Source: Acanthamoeba sp. SK_2022b
Taxonomy: Eukaryota > Discosea > Longamoebia > Acanthamoebidae
Direction: 5' to 3'
DNA: 19,699 nucleotides
Assembly: GCA_027943245.1 (NCBI GenBank)
Contig: JANDJZ010000800.1
Coordinates: 1 to 19,699 of the forward strand
The notes below the pieces were generated by a model. That model searched no databases. It worked only from the letters and a program-made list of their open reading frames with translations, and was not told the DNA's origin. Position 1 is the stretch's first letter. Each line of letters opens with the position of its first letter. Of this stretch, positions 12,719 to 19,699 are shown piece by piece. A program made the position numbers and the translations under genes.

Positions 12719-14328
12719 TCACTTCTTGGTCTGGGCGAGGAACCACTCGCGAGCCTTGGCCGTGATGAGAGGCGCGACCTGCTTCCAGTCGAGGCCGCTG
12801 GCGGCCAGCTCGTCCTTGCCCTCCTTCTCCACGTCGGCGACCACCCACCTGATGAACGCCGCGATGTTCTTCTTCTCCGTCCCGCCCACCGATTGCACTC
12901 CTGCGATCACCCCAAACTGGCTGTTAGCTCATCGTCGTCCGCGCGTGTTGTGTGTTGTGTTGTGTTATCACATTATCGTCATCATCATCGCTAATGGCAC
13001 GCACCTTGGTGAAGACGAGGCTCGGGCAGCATGAGCTCGACGTACTTGCCGGCGTTCTCGGCCGTCTCGGGCTTGACCTGGGCGGCCTTCTTGGTGCCCA
13101 CCACGCGGTGCTTCTCGCCCTTGGTCTTGAACACGAACGAGGCGTAGACCTCGGTAGAGACGGCCTTGCCGCTCTGGGCGTGGCGGTCGTCGATGTCGAC
13201 GTTGATGGGGTACCACACGAGGCCCTCGCCGGGCCCGCGAACGCCAAAGGTGCGCAGCACCCACGGGTCCTCGGCGTCGATGGCGTCGGTGAGGGCGTTG
13301 ACGGTGTCGAGGCGGCTCTCGACGTGGGCCGTGTCGGCCAGATTGAGCTCCATGACCTCGGTGTGCCACGGCAGGACGTGCATCTCCTCGGGCAGGGCCA
13401 CGGTGTTGCCGTGGGTGAGGAAGGCGAGAAGGTCGTCGGGCTCGTAGAGAATGGCGTCGTCCATCTGGATGGCGAACACCGCAAAGATGGGGCGCGCCAG
13501 CAGGCTCAGCGCCACCTGTGTACACACGCCAGAGACGCCGTTACACCGTGAAGTCTCGCTTGTTCAAGCGAGTTACGCATCTACGTGAAGGGTGTGGCAG
13601 TAGTGATGTTGGTACCCCCTTCTGCACGCGAGGGCCACACCACTCGCCAAAGACCGAGAGACGAGTGTAGGGCTGGTCCGCGTGCGGGCGGAAGAGGTCC
13701 GCGAAGTAGGCCCTGTGGCGGTGGACGTACTCGCCCAGTCCCGCGCCCTTGTCAAGGAAGGCGTTACGGCTCTGCGCGGCGACCCTGCCGCCAGCCTCGA
13801 TCGTCACGCCTCCATTTTGGCCTGGACAGAGGCAAGCAACGTTCAGATCGCTCTACCCACAGCCACTGCTGCGCATTGAGAGCTGGTGATTTTATGCTCG
13901 GCCGAGTAGCGCCTGATCTCGAAGAGAATCGAATAAATGGTAGAAGCGGGCTGAACAGGACAGGGGCGAGCAAGGAAGAGTTGCCAGTGGAGTAGGAAGA
14001 GTCCCCCTTACTCTTCCTATTCCACCGACTTCTCTTTGCTGCCATACGGTCCGTCTGGGCTTGGATTCGGGCTTGGTTGTACTTGGGTGGCCTGTATATA
14101 GAGCAGGAGCGAGAAGGAGGAAGGGGGGGGGGTAGTACCGTGGAGCTTGATCTTGGGGCGGTACTGGAGGGGCTTGGTAAAGGCCGTGTGGAGTGGCATG
14201 ATGGGCTTGCCCAGCAGCTTCTCGGCGGCCGCCGCCTTCTCGAGCGAGGTGAGCACGTTGTGAAGGCCCTTGATTTCTGGCCAGGCGACGAATTGGACAG
14301 TCGTAGACTCGTTGTCGTAGTTCTCCAT
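12719..14328 (-). CDS. ATP-dependent RNA ligase, Rnl2/DraRnl-like
   Basis: Four exons, 14139-14328, 13616-13821, 13005-13515 and 12719-12900, give 362 aa. All nucleotidyltransferase motifs are present: motif I KLHGQN with nucleophile Lys61 (split across intron 1), Ia AAQSRN (Arg82), III FGEW (Glu123), IIIa FAVF, IV GEGLVW (Glu229) and V FKTKGEKH (Lys262, Lys264). The order and length match the RNA_ligase family that includes T4 Rnl2 and the Deinococcus DRB0094-type enzymes; these join 3'-OH and 5'-phosphate ends of nicked RNA through an adenylated lysine. About 60 C-terminal residues are helical and lack known motifs. The more usual motif I is KxHGTN; Gln at that site is a mild oddity. No organelle signal is obvious. 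Its cellular role in amoebae is unknown; RNA repair is an inference. Confidence 0.9.
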
Positions 14329-14423
14329 GTGAGGTTGTGAGGAAATAGAGGGCGTGGTAAGGTGTGTTATGATGGTAGTACTAGTGGTTGCGGGTAGCTG
14401 TGTTCGTTTCTTCTGCTTGGCCC

Positions 14424-14435
14424 TCTTTTTAAAGG
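14424..14435 (-). promoter_or_regulatory. Possible TATA-like element upstream of the RNA ligase gene
   Basis: On the minus strand CTTTAAAAAGAG lies about 100 nt before the ligase start codon. It resembles a TATA box, but the spacing is longer than for gene A and polyubiquitin, so this is tentative. Confidence 0.3.
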
Positions 14436-14596
14436 GCAGGTAAAGGGAAAAGTAATGGAACAGATTTTAACTTAAAGACGAGAGTTACGTGAACGACGTT
14501 TGGGTAAAGAAGGGGCAAGAGGATAGTCAATGTACAGTTATTAATAATGCTAATGAAACACGCCAGTTACAGTACAGAAGGAGCCTGCCGAGTCTC

Positions 14597-14613
14597 CTCG
14601 AGGGTCCCTCGAG
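14597..14613. repeat. Perfect 8-bp inverted repeat just after a stop codon
   Basis: CTCGAGGG and CCCTCGAG flank a single T, ending 2 nt from the stop codon (14616-14618) of the headpiece gene on the minus strand. With such a tight centre it is more a palindrome than a stable hairpin; it may be a protein-binding site or a 3' UTR element. Confidence 0.6.
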
Positions 14614-14615
14614 TG

Positions 14616-15315
14616 TCACCACAGCTTAGCAGACTTCTTCATGGTTTCCTGTCTCCATGGCGGGAGCTTGGCAAAGGCGCTGCGGTCCATTTTGAACACC
14701 TTGACGAACTCGTCGTCGGCGAGATAGTCCTGAAGCGCATGCACATGAGCTATAGGGTCGATAGGGCAGGACGGCGGGGGTGCGTACCTCAAGTTTGCTC
14801 TTGTTGAGGTGCGGGGGAGGACGCGGGGTCAACTCTGCGTAGGTGTAGTACCTCCTCTGGCCGGTAGGTGAGTTCTGACCAACCGTGCTGCTACCACCGG
14901 CGCTGCGGTTCCGCACGTTGCGAGGATCATTTGGTGGTGTTTTGGGTGTGGTCTCAGCCGTCGCCGTCTCTGCTCGAACAGGTCCTTCAGCCTTCTTCCG
15001 CTCGATCTCCTGTCGCTTGCGCTCCAGAGAGCTGTTTCGCCTGGTCAGTTCGCTTTGGCTGGTCCTTGCTCCTAGCATTTGTTTACGCTCATCCTCCTTT
15101 CTCTTCTGCTCCTCCAGTTCGGTAGAGGGGACCCCCTCCTCAAGCAGAGCGATCTCCGCTTCGAGGTGAGCGATCAACTCACTTAGTTGCCTCTCCTGTT
15201 CGATTTGTTCCTCCAACCTACTCACCTCCTTCTCCAGTTTTCTGATGTCATCTTCGTCCTGCTGGATCAGCAGCTCGATCTCCTGAAGCTGTTTTCTAAT
15301 CATGTTCATCTTCAT
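14616..15315 (-). CDS. Coiled-coil protein with C-terminal villin headpiece
   Basis: Exon 1 (14788-15315) and exon 2 (14616-14729), joined by a 58-nt phase-0 intron (GTACGC...TTCAG), give 213 aa. Residues 1 to about 115 form a heptad-rich coiled coil (IRKLEKEVSRLEEQIEQE and on). A polar linker rich in Thr, Pro, Asn and Gly follows. The last 35 residues align position by position with the villin headpiece core: LADDEFVKVFKM, DRSAFAKLPPWRQ and KKSAKLW, with the LPxW hydrophobic cap and the basic KK patch used to bind F-actin. YTYAEL and LNKSKLEDYL upstream fit the headpiece N-subdomain. Most headpieces end multi-domain gelsolin/villin or dematin-like proteins, so a coiled-coil-only partner is unusual. 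I infer an oligomeric actin-filament binder or bundler in the cytoplasm. Three Met codons lie at the start; the first was chosen. Confidence 0.88.
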
Positions 15316-15937
15316 CGTTTCGCTGTCACTCCGCCCTCTCTTTGTGGGCGCGCCTCAAAGAGGATACGGAAAAACACGAACGTTATTTGAAGTTGACCTC
15401 TGCAGGTAGGGCTTGCCCTTAGGGAGATCAGATGCCTCTTCAGGATAAGCTTTCCTTATTGAACCCCTGTGGGTTTTAACCTCTGAAAGGGTAGCACGGT
15501 GAGGCAGTTTGGTTTCGTTGTAGTTTTGAGCGATGTCGGTTCCCACGACTGGTGGTGCTCGTTGGGTACGAGAAGCACAGCCAATCACGGTACCTTCTGG
15601 GATGCCCGTTCAGAGCAGCCCAAGCGCGCACCGCGCCCTTTCGTCTTGGCAAAAGGGAACGGGACGACAGCGCACGGGTGACCGCTGCGTCCAGATTGAA
15701 TGCCGTGGTTATTGTTCACCTTTCCTGGCCTTCTCCCGATCTATTTGTAGAGTCCGAAACATGCCCGCCATTGTGGGACCTTTTTCTTGCATTTCTTTTA
15801 ATTTTCTCTTTTATCGGGCATATTCCTGTTTTTCATTTTTCTCGTTCGGTACGTGAACAAGTGTGCTTCTCGTTCCTCGAGTCACCGCCAGGGTCTGCAG
15901 CCCAGGCAGTAACTCGACGAGTCACTCTTCAAGCATC
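15316..15937. other. Divergent intergenic region (622 nt)
   Basis: This gap separates the headpiece gene (minus) from the second F-box/SPRY gene (plus), so it should hold both promoters. A T-rich block (15780-15850) precedes the F-box gene. An open frame of 169 codons starting at 15552 overlaps the start of that gene in another frame and shows no domain, so I treat it as chance. No RNA gene seen. Confidence 0.5.
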
Positions 15938-17576
15938 ATGGACACTCTGCGATCAATCTTCCGTCGGCACAGCTTCTCCTCCAGAACCGGCCAGGTATTA
16001 TTTAGGACTTCATCCTTCGATTGCTTGGAACTGGCGTGGCCGCAGGAGCGAGGGACGCTAACGCTTGCATGCGGGTAGATGGAGAGGAACGTGGTGGAGC
16101 AGCCTGCGGATTGCTGGCTCCTGCAACTCATGCCGCCCGAGCTGCTCCACGCCATCCTCCATGCGCTACTCGCCGCTGGCGAAACGGACGGACAGCAGTT
16201 TTGTGACGTGGCCGCGTGGTGCCTAACCTGCTCAGCCTTCAACGACGTCTGTGACGACGAGACGCGCTGCCGTCTACGCTGCCTGGCCGCCTATCCCGGT
16301 CTCTTCAGCCTGGCGCTGTCACCCCTCTTCGGCACATCCCAGGCCCACTACTCGCCTCCGACCACTCCCCCTTCTCGTTCTCCTACTACTTTCTCTTCGA
16401 CTGCTTCAGTTGTGTCTTCTTCTACATCATCGTCTTCGCAGAGAAGCCGAGTAGAGGAGTACAGGCCACCACGCCTGACGTGGCGACAGCGCGTAGAGCT
16501 TCTGGCTCACCTGCCCCAACGCATCGCCCTGTGTGCAAGCGAACGCGAGGCCGTACACAACGCCACGCACACTGTCGGCGGAGGCTTCCTCAAGCGCATC
16601 TTCAAGAAGGAGGACTCGGACGAGGTCGCGTTCACCGTAGACGCCAAGTCGGGTCGACACCACACCAACCCCAACGACACCACCAACAACCTGCTCGCCG
16701 ACCACCCCTTCCTCTCGACCAACGAGGCCGCCCTCGCCCAGATCTTTGTCGACGATGGCGACAACGACCGTGCCGCTACTCGCACGTTCGACGAGGACGG
16801 CGGCGGCCAAAGCGAGGGAGGCGGCGACGAGGCCACAGCGAACGCCGAGACCGCAGAGCAGAGGGCGAAGCGGCGACGGGCCCTGTTCGTCAAGTCGTTG
16901 CTGTATCGAGGCGTCGAATACTTCGAGATGACGGTGATCAACAACAGGGTGAGCTGGAACCGCGCGGTGGCGATCGCCATCGCCCAGTACTTTGAGTGCA
17001 TGAGCTTCCTCGGCTGGACCAGCGACACCATCGCCTACCACTCTGACGACGGCACCATCAGGGGTGGCATCGTACGCTTCTACTTCATATTCGCTGCTTC
17101 TGCTTCCGCTGCTACTCGAATGGGATCGATGCATGACCACAACCTCTACGTGCGTCTATTTTACAGGAGGACGAGGTGTACCTATTGAAGATCTACAGCA
17201 CGGGGGCGATCGTGGGGTGCGGCGTGGACTGGGACACGGGCGACCTCTTCTTCGTCTTCAACAAGACGGCCACCGAACCCACGAGCGTCCACATCCATCG
17301 GCCCCTACTCGACCGAGTCCCCTGGTATCCTGCCGTCGGTATCGTATCTCCTTCTCCTTCTACACTTTTACTCTGTGTTCTATCGCGTCGAGGGCTTACA
17401 GGCGCGCGTGTGGGGTTGCTCAACGCGCAGCGTCGATGTGTAAGGACGACGTGCTGAAGGTGAACTTCGGGCAGGAGCCCTTCGTGTTCGACCTCCAGAC
17501 CTTCATTCTCAAGAAGCGCGCAGGCGAGCTGGCGAGCCATGAGGACGTGCTCTACCTGCACAACGCACGGCTCTGA
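15938..17576 (+). CDS. F-box/SPRY protein with long acidic linker
   Basis: Exons 15938-15994, 16079-17071, 17167-17338 and 17431-17576 give 455 aa. Intron 1 has a textbook GCTAAC branch site. The F-box is at about 36-90 (LMPPELLHAILHALL, CLTCSAFNDV), slightly stretched by a GETDGQ insert. A Ser/Thr-rich segment and a region rich in Asp, Asn and Glu (about 200-280) come next. The SPRY domain starts near 290: EYFEMTVI, AIAIAQYF, FLGWTSDTIAYHSDDG, TGAIVGCGVDWDTGDLFFVFN, WYPAVASM and VKVNFG-type LKVNFGQEPF. The exon 3/4 junction was placed at 17338/17431 because it restores the SPRY YPAV...VNFG core. Likely an SCF substrate receptor in the cytosol. It is clearly diverged from the other F-box/SPRY gene and not a recent duplicate. 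Confidence 0.87.
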
Positions 17577-17688
17577 ATTATTCTTTTGTAAATTGTATAT
17601 ATTTAACACATAGCCCTATCCGCGAGCACTGTGATGAACCTCTTGGCCACAACAACGATGTGTTGGAAACAAACACAGCGAAGATGAA

Positions 17689-18627
17689 TTACCACTTGAG
17701 AAATCTTAGGGGCGTCTCTTCATCAAGATGGAGTGGCGACAACAGATGACGAACCGGCTTGCAGTGCAGCAGGCGGGCGATGATTGGAGCCAAGTCGTCT
17801 TCCTTGGACGACAAGTGGTACTTGCGTTTGACCAACACGCGCAGCACCAATGACTCTTCTTCAGCCGAGAGGTCAGCCCAGATGATCCGGCTCGAGGCAA
17901 AACTCGTGACTAACGTGAGCACAGAGATGACCAAATAGCCCGCCGCGCCAACCCCGAAAAACAGGAGATCATCGTCCTCAAACATGCAGCTCTGGGAGGA
18001 TCAAGACAGAGGGTTAAACAAGGCACAAGTTCTACCGCGCAGCGTATCTTCATAAGGGAGAAGGCGTACAAAGGCAGTGGTGATCGCCAAGAGCATAAAG
18101 CCGGGGGTGATGAGCACGATGGGCAGATAGAATGAGATCTCGGTGTGGGTATCAAGCGGGGGCCAGAGGAACACGCGCCACAGGGGCAGCGGACCGCCCC
18201 ACATGGGCTGACCACCGTTGTGCAGCCACCGTCGCAGGTTGAACAAAACTGCGAGGCAGAGGTTGGGCCAATAGAGGACGAAGAAGACCAACACGCCACT
18301 AAGAATCACCAAGTCCTGGCGTGTCCAACATGCCAAGCCAATTGTTTCGGGGTCTGCGACAGTGGTGGTTTCAGCAAATGATGCAGTGAGGATCAAGACA
18401 CTAACTCTGGGAATGGATTTGTTCGAACCTTTGTGTAAATTATAGGCACATGGGGCGTTACTCAACGCCAAGTAGAGGTAGGTCGTCAGGAGACTGACGG
18501 GCAAAAGCGTGTAATGAAATACCCGAGCCAGCTGCCTCACCCTCATGCTCTTGTGCGGAGGTACATGGTAAAGTGTTAAAGTTGGTGATGTTTGGTCTGT
18601 TGGTGCGTTTACTGATAAGTCAGCCAT
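17689..18627 (-). CDS. Multi-pass membrane protein of unknown function
   Basis: Exon 1 (18070-18627) and exon 2 (17689-17991), joined by a phase-0 intron of 78 nt (GTACGC donor, GTTTAACC branch-like site, CCCAG acceptor), give 286 aa. Four hydrophobic segments stand out, at about 37-57, 106-130, 164-186 and 193-217. There is a polar N-terminus without a signal peptide and a C-terminal cytosolic-looking domain of about 70 residues rich in charged residues (WADLSAEEESLVLRVLVKRK). No family recognised. Reading through the intron would also give an open frame of 208 codons that stops after FNPLS, so intron retention would yield a shorter protein lacking the last membrane segment. It converges with the F-box/SPRY gene, stops 112 nt apart. 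Confidence 0.75.
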
Positions 18628-18704
18628 TCAACTCTGACCACTTCTTCTTGGGCACCTTAAGTACACTTTACTAGGGCCAAACTCCTGTCAATACACCAAG
18701 TGCA

Positions 18705-18729
18705 CACTTCTACTGCCGTTGTAGAAGTG
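18705..18729. repeat. 9-bp perfect stem-loop upstream of the membrane-protein gene
   Basis: CACTTCTAC and GTAGAAGTG form a 9-bp inverted repeat with a 7-nt loop (TGCCGTT), about 80-100 nt before the minus-strand start codon. Outer bases (GTGCA on one side, CAC on the other) extend it imperfectly. It may be a dimeric-factor binding site or part of a transcript leader. Confidence 0.55.
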
Positions 18730-18860
18730 CACTCATGCATCAAGCGGCCGTCTGATTTTGGTTGGGTGGTATTGCTGCGTTGGTTTCCCCGGCCCTTTCC
18801 AACATGGAAACTCTGGTTGCCTGTTTCATCACATAATGAAGCATTAATTCCAGCTGCCGT

Positions 18861-19504
18861 TCAAGGTAGGTGCTTTCGGTAGTTTATGAAGAGAGCAAGT
18901 GGAAAGGTGAGCAGCAGGAGTGCAAAGAAGAGGTGGGCAAGAGATGGACAAAGAGAGGACACATAGTCTACAGCACGGTTTGCAGTGAGGGCAAGCCAGT
19001 GCACGACCCCTAGCTTGTTGAGGGCAGCTTTACGAGCCTTGAGGGAAAAGAGTGGTTCTATCAAGGGACTACGGCTACTTCAGCCGTGTTGGTTGCAAGG
19101 CGGTTCGAACTCGGTTGCCTCCATTCGCCCCTCCTCGCTCAAGAAGAAGCGCGGCCTGCACCCTTGTAGCACTGGGCAGTGATGATATTCCGCTGCAGCG
19201 CGTTTATGAGGCCTGGCTTTCTTGATGGCGCGCAGCGCTGATTCATCGAGATCGCTCTTGGATCGGCATCACTGTGCAATCCTTGCAACAGACCTGCAGC
19301 GCACGCACACGATACCATTGCACAATGGTTCTAGCACCACGCACACACAACAACTTGGACAGGAAGAAGGAGAAGGAGCGCGTGCGGTGATGCATGACCA
19401 CGAACGAGCGACGTGCGTGGGCGCGGTTTCACCTGGTGGCGTGGTGCGTCGTCGCACCTGTATTGCTTAACAGCGGCGCGCAGCCAGGTCATGCAGGCCT
19501 TCAT
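18861..19504 (-). pseudogene. Possible spliced gene or remnant with an in-frame TGA
   Basis: On the minus strand a start (MKACMTWLRAAVKQYRC...) at 19504 runs to a GTGAAA donor at 19432. A second block open from about 19256 contains CPVLQGCRPRFFLSEEGR and EFEPPCNQHG. It meets TGA at 19080-19082 and then continues open in the same frame to 18861 with a strong hydrophobic segment (HLFFALLLLTFPLALFI) and a short basic tail. The second half has no ATG of its own; the listed start would be TTG. This could be a pseudogene broken by one stop, a gene with a missed tiny intron, or two unrelated open stretches. The acceptor before the second block (CCAAG) is weak. Treat as tentative. Confidence 0.3.
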
Positions 19505-19566
19505 TTCCGGCTCCCCCTACAGTGTCACGCAAACCACACCAACATTCCACCCCCACACCCACAGGG

Positions 19567-19699
<133 letters not shown>

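Noticed and set aside
15552..16061. 169-codon open frame on +
   Set aside because: No motif, overlaps the start of the F-box/SPRY gene in another frame, and crosses its first intron and branch site.
18790..18840. ATGA...AA...GGAA hairpin on - that resembles a SECIS core
   Set aside because: The spacing from ATGA to the AA is too short and no lower stem pairs, so it does not support selenocysteine decoding.
18700..18882. 60-codon open frame on + starting at 18700
   Set aside because: No homologous motif or signal; it spans the stem-loop and lies over the promoter of the minus-strand membrane-protein gene.
19100..19125. GGTTCGAAC-like sequence resembling a tRNA B box
   Set aside because: No T-stem pairing on either strand and no acceptor or anticodon arm nearby.

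Overview
The window reads as gene-dense eukaryotic nuclear DNA from a free-living protist, most likely an Acanthamoeba-like amoebozoan. The evidence is GC-rich exons broken by short (about 55-320 nt) introns with GT...AG ends, a polyubiquitin gene, F-box and SPRY genes, many long (CA)n tracts and very short intergenic gaps. The species call is an inference; no rRNA or other diagnostic marker is present. All gene models below were spliced by hand: each junction keeps the reading frame and rebuilds a recognisable domain wherever a family is known.

Left part (1-5.8 kb): the 3' end of a telobox Myb (telomere-repeat-binding type) gene on +; a small secreted protein (gene A, +); a four-unit polyubiquitin gene (-); an unrelated secreted or membrane protein (gene D, -); and two further paralogues of A (genes B and C, -). 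A, B and C define an apparently undescribed secreted family with two invariant cysteines, a conserved glycosylation sequon and conserved intron positions. The B copy seems to have turned an intron into coding sequence.

Middle part (6-10.3 kb): an eight- or nine-exon gene on + encodes an F-box fused to a complete arrestin-fold module. It converges on an F-box/SPRY gene on -. Both look like substrate receptors of SCF ubiquitin ligases, and a third F-box/SPRY gene lies at 15.9-17.6 kb.

Right part (10.5-19.7 kb): a membrane-anchored M19 dipeptidase with all zinc ligands (-); an ATP-dependent RNA ligase with motifs I, Ia, III, IIIa, IV and V (-); a coiled-coil protein ending in a villin headpiece (-); the second F-box/SPRY gene (+); a multi-pass membrane protein (-); and an unclear region with a possible gene interrupted by an in-frame TGA. 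The window ends inside a long (CA)n tract.

Genome-style observations: half of the inferred introns start with GTAC rather than GTAAG, long CA/TG microsatellites and a pentamer array sit inside introns, and C-runs often lie just after splice donors. The ubiquitin theme (polyubiquitin plus three F-box proteins) may be coincidence, since protist genomes carry many F-box genes.
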